Below, in pieces: positions 9,102-17,287 of a stretch of DNA of 64,000 nucleotides (within the stretch, counting starts at the first letter, position 1; each line of letters begins with the position of its first letter). The notes under the pieces are model-generated. The model was not told the DNA's origin, searched no databases, and saw only the letters and a program-made list of their open reading frames with translations. Origin of the DNA: Kocuria marina (GTDB lineage Bacteria; Actinomycetota; Actinomycetes; Actinomycetales; Micrococcaceae); contig NZ_JROM01000011.1 in the NCBI RefSeq assembly GCF_000786655.1, positions 124,001 through 188,000 of the forward strand, written 5' to 3'. A program made the translations under genes and the position numbers.

Positions 9102-9889
9102 GGTGCGCCGAAGCCCGCGTCCCCCAGGACCTTCCGGCCCTCGTCACCCCGGACGAGGTCCACGAACTGCCGGGCGAGCTCCGGCTCCGCGGAATCCTTG
9201 AGTGCGACCACGGGGTAGCTGTTGACCGCCTGATCCGTGCGCGGGATCTCCACGGTCGTGACGCGCTCCCCCGCAGACTTGGTGTCCGTGACGTAGACGA
9301 TCCCGGCGTCCGCCTGTCCGGAGGTCACCTTGCCGAGCACGTCCGTAACCGCGTTCTCCTGGCTCACGGGATGGAGGGTGACGCCGTTGGCCTTCTCGAT
9401 CTTCTGCGTGGCCGCACCGCACGGGACTTCCGGGGCGCACGTGACCAGCTTGACGTCCCGGTCCACCACGTCCCGGAAGGAGGTGATGTCCGCGGGGTTG
9501 TCCGCGGGCACCGCGAGGGTGAGCACATTGGTCGCGAACACGCTCGGCTCCCCCGCGGCCAGGCCCGCGTCCGTGAGCTTCTTCATGTTCTTCTGATCGG
9601 CGGAGGCGAAGACGTCCGCGGGGGCACCCTCGGTCAGCTGTTGCACGAGCCCGGACGACCCGCCGTAGTTCATGCTGACCTCCACCCCCGGGTGGGCCGC
9701 CTCGAACGTGCGCGCGAGCTCGTCGAAGGAATGGGTCAGCGAGGCCGCCGCGGACACCCGCAGGGTCGTCTCCTGCTCGGACGACGACGCCGCGGCCCCT
9801 CCCCCGTCCGACGCCCCCGCACATCCGGCGAGCGCCACCGTGCTCACCGCGGAAGCCAGGGCGATCATGCGTCTCGCCGCGCGCCCCAT
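9098..9889 (-). CDS. modA: Molybdate-binding lipoprotein ModA
   Basis: A 263-residue periplasmic-binding-type lipoprotein that captures molybdate (or tungstate) for the ModBC transporter. The signal peptide ends in the lipobox VALAGC with the lipidated Cys23. The mature part begins [21 protein letters not shown] and has [27 protein letters not shown], the canonical ModA oxyanion-binding segments. The start is ATG 9889, whose A is also the last base of the upstream regulator's stop codon. A longer upstream open frame is rejected because it runs through the regulator gene. A copy of the 11-mer repeat (9783-9793) encodes the Ala-Ser stretch straight after the lipobox, outside the folded domain. 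Confidence 0.92.
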   Translation of the reverse strand: MGRAARRMIALASAVSTVALAGCAGASDGGGAAASSSEQETTLRVSAAASLTHSFDELARTFEAAHPGVEVSMNYGGSSGLVQQLTEGAPADVFASADQKNMKKLTDAGLAAGEPSVFATNVLTLAVPADNPADITSFRDVVDRDVKLVTCAPEVPCGAATQKIEKANGVTLHPVSQENAVTDVLGKVTSGQADAGIVYVTDTKSAGERVTTVEIPRTDQAVNSYPVVALKDSAEPELARQFVDLVRGDEGRKVLGDAGFGAP

Positions 9890-10290
9890 CACTTGCGCCC
9901 CTCGGTCTCGACGATGACCGCGGTGGACTTCACCACGGCCGTGGCCACGGACCCCGGTTCCAGTCCGAGGTCCCGCACGGCTTCCGTGCTCATGAGCGAG
10001 ACGATCCGGTGCGGGCCGCACTGCAGTTCCACCTGGGACATCACGGGATCGGACGTCACGGCGGTCACGAGTCCCACGAGCCGGTTGCGCGCCGAGCTGT
10101 TCACACCGGCGGGATCCTGAGGGCTCACGGCGTTCTTGCGCGCGTACGCCGCGAGTTCGGCCCCGTCCACCACGGCGTACCCCGCGGAATCCTTGTGCCC
10201 GGTGAGCGTTCCCTGCTCGATCCACCGCCGCACGGTGTCGTCGCTGACGCCCACGAAGGTCGCGGCCTGGGAGATCCGGAGGTGGGTCAT
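9889..10290 (-). CDS. HTH plus single Mop/TOBE domain molybdate-responsive regulator
   Basis: This 133-residue protein has an N-terminal excisionase/MerR-type helix-turn-helix (LRISQAATFVGVSDDTVRRWIEQG, about 4-26). Its C-terminal Mop domain (about 66-131) reads RNRLVGLVTAVTSDPVMSQVEL...VATAVVKSTAVIVE. Mop domains bind molybdate as oligomers. First in the mod operon, it probably senses molybdate and represses its own operon, doing the job of ModE with a different DNA-binding domain. It shares one base with modA. Two near-identical CCGCATNTGCG sites lie upstream of its start and are candidate operators. Confidence 0.82.
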   Translation of the reverse strand: MTHLRISQAATFVGVSDDTVRRWIEQGTLTGHKDSAGYAVVDGAELAAYARKNAVSPQDPAGVNSSARNRLVGLVTAVTSDPVMSQVELQCGPHRIVSLMSTEAVRDLGLEPGSVATAVVKSTAVIVETEGRK

Positions 10291-10303
10291 GGGAGCAGCT
10301 TAT

Positions 10304-10345
10304 CCGCATCTGCGGTTTCCTGATGCCACTTGGTCCGCATTTGCG
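10304..10345 (-). promoter_or_regulatory. Two CCGCATNTGCG sites upstream of the molybdate operon
   Basis: CCGCATCTGCGG at 10304-10315 is a perfect 12-base palindrome apart from its centre. CCGCATTTGCG recurs at 10335-10345, about 31 bp (three helical turns) away. Both lie just upstream of the regulator's ATG at 10290, where an autoregulatory operator would be expected. Confidence 0.5.
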
Positions 10346-10364
10346 TGGTGAAGGCACAAAAGGC

Positions 10365-10400
10365 GACGACGCCGCGCGGACCGGGCCACGCGGCGTCGTC
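10365..10400. terminator. Hairpin made of a GACGACGCCGC inverted pair
   Basis: GACGACGCCGCG (10365-10376) pairs exactly with CGCGGCGTCGTC (10389-10400) over 12 bp with a 12-base loop. It lies just downstream of the enoyl-CoA hydratase gene on the - strand, so it probably ends that transcript. It is also a clean member of the repeat family seen across the window. Confidence 0.65.
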
Positions 10401-10414
10401 ATCCCTTGCGGGGC

Positions 10415-11197
10415 TCACTCGTGGGAGAACTGCGCCTTGCGCTTCTCCGCGAACGCGGACATGCCCTCCTTCTGGTCCGCGGTGGAGAACAGCCCGTGGA
10501 AGACCCGCCGCTCGTGCTGGACGCCGGCCCACAACCCGGACTCGTACGCGGCGTTGACGGTCTCGACCGCGTGCTGGGCCACGGGCTTGGACATCTCCGC
10601 GATCTTCCCGGCGACCTCCAGGGCGGTGTCCATGAGCTCGTCCGCCGCGACCACGCGGGAGACCAGACCGGAACGCTCGGCTTCCTCGGCGCGCATCTGC
10701 CGCCCGGTGAGGATCATGTCCATCGCCTTGGCCTTGCCCACGGCGCGGGTGAGGCGCTGGGTGCCGCCCATCCCGGGGATCACGCCCAGGGTGATCTCCG
10801 GCTGACCGAACACCGCGGTGTCCGCGGCGAGGATCAGATCGCACATCATCGCGAGCTCGCACCCACCGCCGAGCGCGTAACCGGCCACCGCGGCGATCTT
10901 GGGGGTGCGTAGCCGGGCGAAGGCGTCCCACCCCGCGAAGAAGTCCTCGTGGTACATGTCGGACGCGGACTTGCCGGACATCTCCTTGATGTCCGCGCCG
11001 GCCGCGAAGGCCTTCTCCGAACCCGTGAGGATCAGCGCGCCGATCCCCGGGTCACGGTCCAGCTCGGTCGCGGCGGCCACCACGTCCCGCATGGTCTGTT
11101 CGTTCAGCGCATTCAAGGCCTTGGGACGGTTCAGGGTGATGACACCCACGCGTCCCTCGCGGCGGACTTCAATGGTCTCGTAGGAGTTCTCGTTCAT
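10415..11197 (-). CDS. Enoyl-CoA hydratase (crotonase family)
   Basis: The 260-residue protein has the crotonase oxyanion-hole segment [10 protein letters not shown] (about 64-73) and [11 protein letters not shown] (about 110-120). The two catalytic glutamates are at positions 114 and 134, the same 20-residue spacing as in characterised hydratases. The protein should hydrate trans-2-enoyl-CoA to 3-hydroxyacyl-CoA in beta-oxidation. Length and motifs match short-chain enoyl-CoA hydratases (EchA8/Crt-like). It stands alone, divergent from nadE, with a hairpin terminator after it. Confidence 0.9.
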   Translation of the reverse strand: MNENSYETIEVRREGRVGVITLNRPKALNALNEQTMRDVVAAATELDRDPGIGALILTGSEKAFAAGADIKEMSGKSASDMYHEDFFAGWDAFARLRTPKIAAVAGYALGGGCELAMMCDLILAADTAVFGQPEITLGVIPGMGGTQRLTRAVGKAKAMDMILTGRQMRAEEAERSGLVSRVVAADELMDTALEVAGKIAEMSKPVAQHAVETVNAAYESGLWAGVQHERRVFHGLFSTADQKEGMSAFAEKRKAQFSHE

Positions 11198-11274
11198 GTG
11201 ATCAGCATCTCATGAGGCCCCCGGGCCTCGGGACGGTCCGGCGGTAGGCCCCTGTTCCCGCGGGAACCGGCCAC

Positions 11275-11280
11275 TAGCAT
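11275..11280 (+). promoter_or_regulatory. -10 element of a likely leaderless nadE promoter
   Basis: TAGCAT lies six bases before the nadE ATG with no Shine-Dalgarno sequence between them. This is the spacing expected when transcription begins at the start codon, a common arrangement in actinobacteria. No clear -35 is seen. Confidence 0.45.
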
Positions 11281-11286
11281 GGACGC

Positions 11287-12114
11287 ATGCGTGAATTGCA
11301 GGCACAGATCATCGCCGAGCTCGGCGTCTCCCCGCAGATCGATCCGGAGCGGGAGGCCCGACGCCGCGTCGACTTCCTGAGCGACTACCTCAAGGCCACG
11401 CACACCGCGGGGTTCGTCCTGGGGATCAGCGGCGGCCTGGACTCCACCCTGGCCGGGCGCCTCGCCCAGCTCGCGGTCGAGAAGCTGCGCGAGGACGAGA
11501 TCGAGGCGGAGTTCGTGGCCATGCGGCTGCCTCATGGGATCCAGCACGACGAGGCCGACGCCCAGGCCGCGCTCGAATTCATCCAGCCGGACCGGGTCAT
11601 CACGTACGACGTCGCTCCGGCCGTCCGCGGGTTCGAGTCCGCCTACGGCGCCGCGACCGGCGAGGAGCTCACCGACTTCACCCGCGGTAACACCAAGGCC
11701 CGCGTGCGCATGACGGCGCAGTACGCGGTGGGCGGGGACCACAACCTGCTGGTGATCGGCACGGATCACGCGGCGGAATCGGTCACCGGGTTCTTCACCA
11801 AGTTCGGTGACGGCGGGGCGGACGTCCTGCCCCTGGGCGGGCTCAATAAACGGCAGAACCGCCAGGTGCTCGCGTACCTGGGGGCCTCCGAACAGCTCGT
11901 GGGCAAGGTCCCCACCGCGGACCTCCTGGACGAGAACCCCGGGCGCACGGACGAGGACGAACTGGGCCTGCGCTACGACGACATCGACGACTTCCTCGAG
12001 GGCAAGGACGTCCCCGAGGAGGTGGCCCGCACGATCGAGGGCACGTTCCTGCGCACCCGCCACAAGCGCACGGTCCCGGTGACCCCGGCGGACGAGTGGT
12101 GGCGGGAGGGCTGA
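11287..12114 (+). CDS. nadE: NH3-dependent NAD+ synthetase
   Basis: A 275-residue protein that amidates nicotinic acid adenine dinucleotide to NAD+ using ammonia and ATP. The ATP-pyrophosphatase P-loop SGGLDS is at 48-53. Family segments [27 protein letters not shown] and GLNKRQ follow, ending with RTRHKR near the C-terminus. There is no glutaminase domain, so it is the short ammonia-dependent form rather than the glutamine-dependent type of mycobacteria. The start at 11287 is supported by the -10 hexamer six bases upstream. Confidence 0.95.
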   Translation: MRELQAQIIAELGVSPQIDPEREARRRVDFLSDYLKATHTAGFVLGISGGLDSTLAGRLAQLAVEKLREDEIEAEFVAMRLPHGIQHDEADAQAALEFIQPDRVITYDVAPAVRGFESAYGAATGEELTDFTRGNTKARVRMTAQYAVGGDHNLLVIGTDHAAESVTGFFTKFGDGGADVLPLGGLNKRQNRQVLAYLGASEQLVGKVPTADLLDENPGRTDEDELGLRYDDIDDFLEGKDVPEEVARTIEGTFLRTRHKRTVPVTPADEWWREG

Positions 12115-12248
12115 TCCTCCGCCTCCGCGCGATGCCCGAGGGGCCGACCCCGGCCTGACTGCGCTGGACAACCGCATTGCCCACGCCCGCGGGTGGGCTG
12201 TGCCACGCCCGGCCCCGGTCGCGGCCTCCTGTGCTTAGACTGGGCCCA

Positions 12249-12364
12249 GTGACACGGGGTGCCGCTGCACGTTCCCACGACCCACCGGGCCGGGGACTCC
12301 GGATGCAATGGCTGAGATGACACCCGTCGAACCTGTCCAGTTAGTACTGGCGAAGGGATGTCAC
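12249..12364 (+). promoter_or_regulatory. TPP riboswitch (THI element)
   Basis: The conserved THI-box parts are all visible: ACACGGGGTGCC, then GGCTGAGATGACACCCG, GAACCTG and CTGGCGAAGGGATG. The P1 stem is formed by GTGACA (12249-12254) and TGTCAC (12359-12364). TAGACT at 12236-12241 is a plausible -10. About 55 bases separate P1 from the start codon at 12421 and no T-rich terminator is seen, so control is probably at translation initiation through the AGGAG site. High thiamine pyrophosphate should turn the downstream SDR-LLM pair off. Confidence 0.92.
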
Positions 12365-12420
12365 GGTGGCACCGCACGGGTGGCGCACCGCCTTCTTCGC
12401 CGTGAGCCACAGGAGTGAGC

Positions 12421-13185
12421 ATGCGGATCGACACCACCATCGTCCTGGTCACCGGGGGAGCCCGGGGTCTGGGTGAACACCTCAGCCGAGCCTTCGCCCG
12501 CGAAGGCGCCCGGGTGGTCGTGAACTACCACGCGAGCGAGGACCGCGCCCGCGCACTGGTGCGCGAACTCGGTGAGGACAAGGCCATCGCCGTTCGGGCG
12601 GACGTGACCGATGCCCGCCAGGTGCAGGAGATGGTGGCACGCGCCCACGACCACTTCGGCGAACCCATCACGGTGGCCGTGAACAACGCGCTGGTGGACT
12701 TCAGCTTCAACGGGGACGCCCGCCCCACGCTCGAGAACCTCACTGCCGAGGACCTCTCCCAGCAGTTCACCGGCGCGGTCGTGGGCGGACTCAACGTGAT
12801 CCAGGCGGTCGTCCCGGGGATGCGCCGGGCCGGACACGGGCGCATCATCAACATCGGCACCAACCTGTTCCAGAACCCCGTGGTCCCCTACCACGACTAC
12901 ACCGCCGCCAAGGCCGCCCTGCTCTCCCTCACCCGCACGGCGGCCAAGGATCTGGGGCCCCTGGGCATCACCGTGAACATGATCTCCGGCGGTCTGCTGC
13001 GCACCACGGATGCGAGTGCCGCCACCCCGTCCGAAGTCTTCGACGCCATTGCCGCCGGCACTCCCCTGGGGCGGGTCACCACCCCGGAGGAGTTCGCGGA
13101 CACCGCCCTGTTCTTCGCCTCCGACTGGTCCCGCGGCGTCACGGGGCAGAACCTCGTGGTCGACGGCGGACTGGTGATGGACTGA
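12421..13185 (+). CDS. SDR-family oxidoreductase under TPP-riboswitch control
   Basis: A 254-residue classical SDR resembling FabG-type reductases. It has TGGARGLG at the N-terminus (about 11-18), a VNNA-type motif and the catalytic Y-TAA-K pair in the segment YHDYTAAKAALL. ATG 12421 is preferred because AGGAG (12411-12415) lies five bases before it. An in-frame GTG at 12415 overlaps that ribosome site and is unlikely. It is the first gene after the riboswitch and is one base from the LLM monooxygenase, so the two form an operon. Expression at low TPP implies a role in making or salvaging thiamine or its pyrimidine or thiazole parts. The actual substrate is unknown. Confidence 0.85.
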   Translation: MRIDTTIVLVTGGARGLGEHLSRAFAREGARVVVNYHASEDRARALVRELGEDKAIAVRADVTDARQVQEMVARAHDHFGEPITVAVNNALVDFSFNGDARPTLENLTAEDLSQQFTGAVVGGLNVIQAVVPGMRRAGHGRIINIGTNLFQNPVVPYHDYTAAKAALLSLTRTAAKDLGPLGITVNMISGGLLRTTDASAATPSEVFDAIAAGTPLGRVTTPEEFADTALFFASDWSRGVTGQNLVVDGGLVMD

Positions 13186-13186
13186 C

Positions 13187-14563
13187 ATGACTGCCCCGCA
13201 CGACGCCGCCCGGACCGTATCCGCCGCCCCCGCGGCGTCGGCGCGTCCCACCCAGGTGAACCAACCGCCCGGGACACCCGCCCGGACGCTGCACCTCAAC
13301 GCCTTCCTCTTCGGCGCCGGCCACCACCAGGCCGCGTGGCGCGCGCCGGGTTCCCCGGTGCACCGCCTCACGGACATCGCCTATTACGAGGAGCTCGCGC
13401 GGACCGCCGAACGCGGCCTGTTCGACGCGGTGTTCTTCGCGGACGGGCACAGCGTGGGTGACCTCTCCGGCGGGCCCCGCTGGAGCCTGGAACCCCTGAC
13501 GGCGCTGTCCGCGATGGCGCGCGCCACAGAACACATCGGCCTGGTGTGCACGGTGTCCACCACGTTCTTCACCCCGTTCCACGCGGCCAGGATGCTCGCG
13601 TCCCTGGACCACATCTCGGGCGGGCGCGCGGGATGGAACGTGGTGACCTCCATGTTCGACGACGAGGCCCGCAACCACGGCTACCCCGCCATGCCGCCCA
13701 AGCCCGAGCGGTACGCCCGCGCCCGGGAATTCGTGGAGGTGGCCCGCGCCCTGTGGGCCAGCTGGGACGAGGACGCGGTCACGGCGGACCCTCGGGGACA
13801 CTGGGCGGATCCCGGCAAGCTGCACCCCGTGAACCACGAGGGAGACCACTTCCTGGTGGACGGCCCCCTCACGGTTCCGCGCTCCCCCCAGGGGGAACCG
13901 GTCCTCTTCCAGGCGGGTGCCTCCGGGCCCGGCAAGGCGCTCGCGGGCGACTTTGCGGAAGGGATCTACGCCGTGGCCTACGATCTGCCCGCCGCGCAGG
14001 AGTACTACGCGGATGTGAAGGCCGAAGTGGCCCGCGCCGGGCGTGATCCCGGTTCCGTGATCGTGATGCCCGGGCTGGTCACGTACGTGGGCCGCACGCA
14101 CGAGGAGGCCCTGGAGAAGCAGGCCCGCGTGGACCGTTTGCTCCCCGTGGAGCAGTCGCTCGCGCAGCTGTCCGTGTTCGTGGAGCAGGACTGCGCACAG
14201 TGGGACCTGGACGCCCCCGTTCCCCTGCTGCCTCCCCTGGAGGAGTTCACGGGCCCGCAGGGTCGCTACGGCACCATCCTGCGGATCATCGAGGCCGAGC
14301 ACCCCACGGTCCGCCAGTTGCTCGGCCGCCTGGCCGCCGGTGGGGGTCACTGCACGATGGTGGGCACCCCGGAGTCCATCGCGGATCGCATGCAGGAATG
14401 GTTCGACAACGGCGGCGCGGACGGCTTCAACCTCATGCCGCCGGTCCAGCCGGATTCCCTGGACGACTTCGTGGACCTGGTGGTCCCCGAACTCCAGCGC
14501 CGCGGCCTGTTCCGCACCGCGTACACCGCCACCACGCTGAGGGGTCACCTCACGCGGGGCTGA
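13187..14563 (+). CDS. LLM-class flavin-dependent monooxygenase, NtaA/SnaA/DszA (DmoA) group
   Basis: A 458-residue TIM-barrel monooxygenase. Typical NtaA/DszA features are LHLNAFLFGAGHHQAAWR at the N-terminus and the LARTAERGLFDAVFFADG strand-helix. Further ones are SGGRAGWNVVTS, PVLFQAGASGPGKALAG and the C-terminal GTPESIADRMQEWFDNGGADGFNL. These enzymes use FMNH2 supplied by a partner reductase to oxidise N- or S-containing organic molecules. The SDR and this enzyme share one riboswitch-controlled transcript. An attractive but unproven idea is oxidative recycling of thiamine breakdown products. No dedicated flavin reductase is adjacent. Confidence 0.88.
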   Translation: MTAPHDAARTVSAAPAASARPTQVNQPPGTPARTLHLNAFLFGAGHHQAAWRAPGSPVHRLTDIAYYEELARTAERGLFDAVFFADGHSVGDLSGGPRWSLEPLTALSAMARATEHIGLVCTVSTTFFTPFHAARMLASLDHISGGRAGWNVVTSMFDDEARNHGYPAMPPKPERYARAREFVEVARALWASWDEDAVTADPRGHWADPGKLHPVNHEGDHFLVDGPLTVPRSPQGEPVLFQAGASGPGKALAGDFAEGIYAVAYDLPAAQEYYADVKAEVARAGRDPGSVIVMPGLVTYVGRTHEEALEKQARVDRLLPVEQSLAQLSVFVEQDCAQWDLDAPVPLLPPLEEFTGPQGRYGTILRIIEAEHPTVRQLLGRLAAGGGHCTMVGTPESIADRMQEWFDNGGADGFNLMPPVQPDSLDDFVDLVVPELQRRGLFRTAYTATTLRGHLTRG

Positions 14564-14592
14564 GGCCCCGCTGCGCAACCCCGCCACAGGAC

Positions 14593-14631
14593 GACGACGC
14601 CGCCCCGCACGGTGGGCGGGGCGGCGTCGTC
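14593..14631. terminator. Strong 16-bp hairpin between convergent genes, built from the 11-mer repeat
   Basis: Bases 14593-14608 pair exactly with 14616-14631 around a 7-base loop. Each arm starts or ends with the GACGACGCCGC repeat. A third, reverse-orientation copy lies at 14642-14652 and could compete for pairing. The hairpin separates the LLM gene from the convergent phospholipase D gene and probably works both ways. Confidence 0.75.
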
Positions 14632-14671
14632 GGCGGCGTCAGCGGCGTCGTCGTCGACCGGGAAGGTCCGG

Positions 14672-15931
14672 TCAGAGGAACGGGCGCAGCGGTACCAGGA
14701 CCGTCTCGGCGACCCGGGCCATGGGGTGGCGATCGCGCCACTGCGGGGAGGACAGCTCCTCACAGTGCTCGCTGTCGGCGAGGAAGACCTTCTCCATCTC
14801 GGCCGCGAAATCCGGGTCCACGACCTCCACGTTGGTCTCGTAGTTGAACGAGAGGGAGAGCCGGTCGATGTTGGCGGTGCCCACGGTGGACCACTCGCCG
14901 TCGATCGTGGCGGTCTTGGCGTGGATCATGCAGGCGGCGTACAGCAGGATGGTGACCCCACCCTCCAACAACTGGCCGTAGAACCCGCGGGACACCCAGT
15001 CCGCCAGGATGTGGTTGGAGTCCTTGGGGACCATGATCCGCACATCCACCCCGCGAGCGGCCGCGTCCAGGAGGCAGTCCAGGATCTGCTGGTCGGGGAT
15101 GAAGTAGGGCGTGTTCACCCAGATGTGGTGCTGCGCCCTGTTGATCGCGTTCATGTACATCTCGCGGATGGGGTACACGAGCTGGATGGGCAGGTTCGCG
15201 GAGACCCGCACCTCCGGGTCCCAATTCTTGGGCGCCACCCAGTCGATGGCGTGTTCCGGGTCCCGGTCCTCGTTCCACACGCTCGCGATGGAGCTGCGTA
15301 ACCCCCATACCGCAGGCCCGATCTCCCGGATATGCGTGTCCCGCCACTGCCGGGAATAGAGAGAACCGAAGTTGTAGCCCCCCACGAAACCGATGTTGTC
15401 GTCCACCACCAGGATCTTGGAATGGTTGAAGCCCGAGAACCGCAGGGGCCCCTTCCAGAACGGGCGGCGCACCACCGGCATCCGGTACACGTGGACCCGG
15501 TCCGAGAAGTCGTAGAAGGAGGACGGGATCACGAGGTTCGCGAACCCGTCGTAGATGATGAACACCTCCACGCCCCGATCCGCGGCCCGGTTGAACGCGT
15601 CCAGGAAGCGCTGACCCGTCTCGTCGTTCTTCCAGATGAACGTCTCCATGTGGATGGAGTGCTGGGCGTTGTCGATGGCCTCGAGCATGTCCTCGTACAC
15701 CGACTCACCCGACGTGTAGATGGTGATGTCCGAGTCCTGCACGTGCGCTTTGAACGTCCCGGGGTGCGGGGCGTCACGCTGCTGACGCCCGTGATGCTTC
15801 CACCAGTCGAGCCCGGCGAGCGAGGCGATCACCACGGCCTGCGCCCCCAGCAGGGCACCAGCACCCGCACCGGCCGCTTTCAGGAGGATACGGCGTTCTC
15901 TGATCTCGGCTAGCGCCCACCTTGCGTCCAT
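14672..15931 (-). CDS. Two-HKD phospholipase D family protein, cardiolipin-synthase-like
   Basis: The 419-residue protein begins with a short cytoplasmic piece and one hydrophobic segment (about 17-42). Two phospholipase D HKD motifs follow: H-S-K-ILVVD in the first half and H-A-K-TATID in the second, each trailed by a GGYN or GTANID box. This layout matches cardiolipin synthases (phosphatidyl transfer between two phosphatidylglycerols) and related membrane phospholipases. It has one N-terminal helix rather than the two of E. coli ClsA. Transphosphatidylation versus hydrolysis cannot be told from sequence. It is convergent with the riboswitch operon. Confidence 0.82.
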   Translation of the reverse strand: MDARWALAEIRERRILLKAAGAGAGALLGAQAVVIASLAGLDWWKHHGRQQRDAPHPGTFKAHVQDSDITIYTSGESVYEDMLEAIDNAQHSIHMETFIWKNDETGQRFLDAFNRAADRGVEVFIIYDGFANLVIPSSFYDFSDRVHVYRMPVVRRPFWKGPLRFSGFNHSKILVVDDNIGFVGGYNFGSLYSRQWRDTHIREIGPAVWGLRSSIASVWNEDRDPEHAIDWVAPKNWDPEVRVSANLPIQLVYPIREMYMNAINRAQHHIWVNTPYFIPDQQILDCLLDAAARGVDVRIMVPKDSNHILADWVSRGFYGQLLEGGVTILLYAACMIHAKTATIDGEWSTVGTANIDRLSLSFNYETNVEVVDPDFAAEMEKVFLADSEHCEELSSPQWRDRHPMARVAETVLVPLRPFL

Positions 15932-16176
15932 GACCTCACACTACTGCGGCGTCACATGGCGCGTCCCGGATCATGACCGGACCGGCCCTGGGAATTCACG
16001 CCACCCACCCCGCGACCAGGGGTAATGAAGTGTTACGCGGCGGGAATCCGCCGAATGGAAACTCACCCCGGCGACCACGTAGCGTCGAAAGTGCTCGAAC
16101 AATCAGCTTGCTTCCTGCGCTACCCCTTCCCAGCTCTTTCGAGGCAGCCCCTAGCGAAGAAAAGAGGATCTGAACG

Positions 16177-17010
16177 ATGTCGAACAACACTCCGTCCACC
16201 CCCGGTCCGGAGTCCACGGCTTCCACCGTCTCCCCCGCGAGCGAGTCGACCGCCGTGCGCACCCAGTCCACGCAGACCACCCAGCCCGCCCGGACTTCCC
16301 ACTCCACCCCGTCCCACAAGCCGTCGTGGAAGGACGACCTCGTGGGCGACCGCCGCTCGGGCGACGTCAAGAACGTCTCCTGGGGCGCCATCATCGCCGG
16401 TGTGGTCACCTTCCTGGCCCTGACCCTGCTGCTGTCGCTCATCACCGCGGCACTCGGCCTGGGCATGGCGGACCTCGATTCCAACAACCCCGGTGAGGGT
16501 GTGGGTGTCGCCACCGGCATCTCCTCGATCATCACCCTGGTGCTGGCACTGGCCGGCGGCGGGTACGTGGCCGGTCTGCTGGCCGGGCGTGCGGGTCTGA
16601 TCCACGGGTTCCTCACGTGGGCCACGTCCCTGCTGACCGCCGTGGTGCTCTCCAGCCTCCTGATCGGCAACGTCCTGGGTGCTGCCGGTGGCCTGGTCGG
16701 TTCCGTGGCCTCCACCGTGACCGACGCCGCCACGCAGAACCCGGGCGCCGCCGCGTCCGTGGCCCCGGACGTCAACGCGAACGAGGCCAGCCAGGCCGCG
16801 AACGAAGCGCAGGACCAGGCCGGCGAAGCCGTGGAGTCCGCTGCCCCGCAGGCCGAGCAGGCCGCTGACAGCGCGTCCTCCGGTGCCATCTGGACCTTCG
16901 TGGGTCTGCTGCTCGGCGCGATCATCGCGTCCCTCGCGGGCATGCTGGGCTCCCGCTCCGTGGCTCGCGACCACGAGAACGAGCGCCAGGTCCGCACCAC
17001 GCCCGCCTGA
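16177..17010 (+). CDS. Membrane protein of unknown function with Ala/Gln-rich loop
   Basis: I do not recognise a named family with certainty. The 277-residue chain starts with a roughly 60-residue Ser/Thr/Pro-rich cytoplasmic tail. Helices follow at about 65-95, 110-135 and 145-180, then a polar Ala/Gln/Glu-rich loop (about 185-230), and a last helix near 232-255 ends in a basic tail. The AIIAGVVTFLALTLLLSL segment resembles YrzE/TIGR04086-type membrane proteins. The ATG at 16177 has AAGAGG upstream. A strong hairpin terminates the gene, so it is probably monocistronic. A role in envelope stress is only a guess. Confidence 0.6.
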   Translation: MSNNTPSTPGPESTASTVSPASESTAVRTQSTQTTQPARTSHSTPSHKPSWKDDLVGDRRSGDVKNVSWGAIIAGVVTFLALTLLLSLITAALGLGMADLDSNNPGEGVGVATGISSIITLVLALAGGGYVAGLLAGRAGLIHGFLTWATSLLTAVVLSSLLIGNVLGAAGGLVGSVASTVTDAATQNPGAAASVAPDVNANEASQAANEAQDQAGEAVESAAPQAEQAADSASSGAIWTFVGLLLGAIIASLAGMLGSRSVARDHENERQVRTTPA

Positions 17011-17050
17011 TACGACATCTCGGGGGCCGATCCGCTCGGTCTCTCGTACG

Positions 17051-17086
17051 GGAACCCGGTCCGTCGTCCGCGACGGGCCGGGTTCC
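17051..17086 (+). terminator. 16-bp hairpin terminator after the membrane protein gene
   Basis: GGAACCCGGTCCGTCG (17051-17066) pairs with CGACGGGCCGGGTTCC (17071-17086), with one G-T pair and a 4-base loop, followed by TTGTCG. Confidence 0.75.
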
Positions 17087-17143
17087 TTGTCGTCGGGGCC
17101 GGCCCGGGTTCTCGGCCGCGGCGGCTGATGCTCGGTTTTGGGG

Positions 17144-17192
17144 GACGACGACGCCGCGGCCCCCGCACGCTCGCGGCCGCGGCGTCGTCGTC
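17144..17192. repeat. 18-bp perfect inverted repeat of the GACGACGCCGC family
   Basis: Bases 17144-17161 are the exact reverse complement of 17175-17192, with a 13-base loop. It comes 58 bases after another terminator and before the xthA promoter, so it is not needed to end the upstream gene. This makes it one of the better cases for a repeat element rather than a simple terminator. Confidence 0.75.
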
Positions 17193-17287
17193 TCCCGGCC
17201 GTTCCCGCGGACAGCTGCCGCCGCGCACCCGGGCCGTACCCGCCCGCGGTTTCCCAGCGCGGGCCGCGGCTCGCTACGGTGGACCCC

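Noticed and set aside
10365-10400. Small RNA gene
   Set aside because: A 36-base hairpin directly after a stop codon is better explained as a terminator/repeat copy.
12415-12420. GTG start for the riboswitch-controlled SDR
   Set aside because: The GTG overlaps the AGGAG ribosome site that is correctly spaced for the ATG at 12421.
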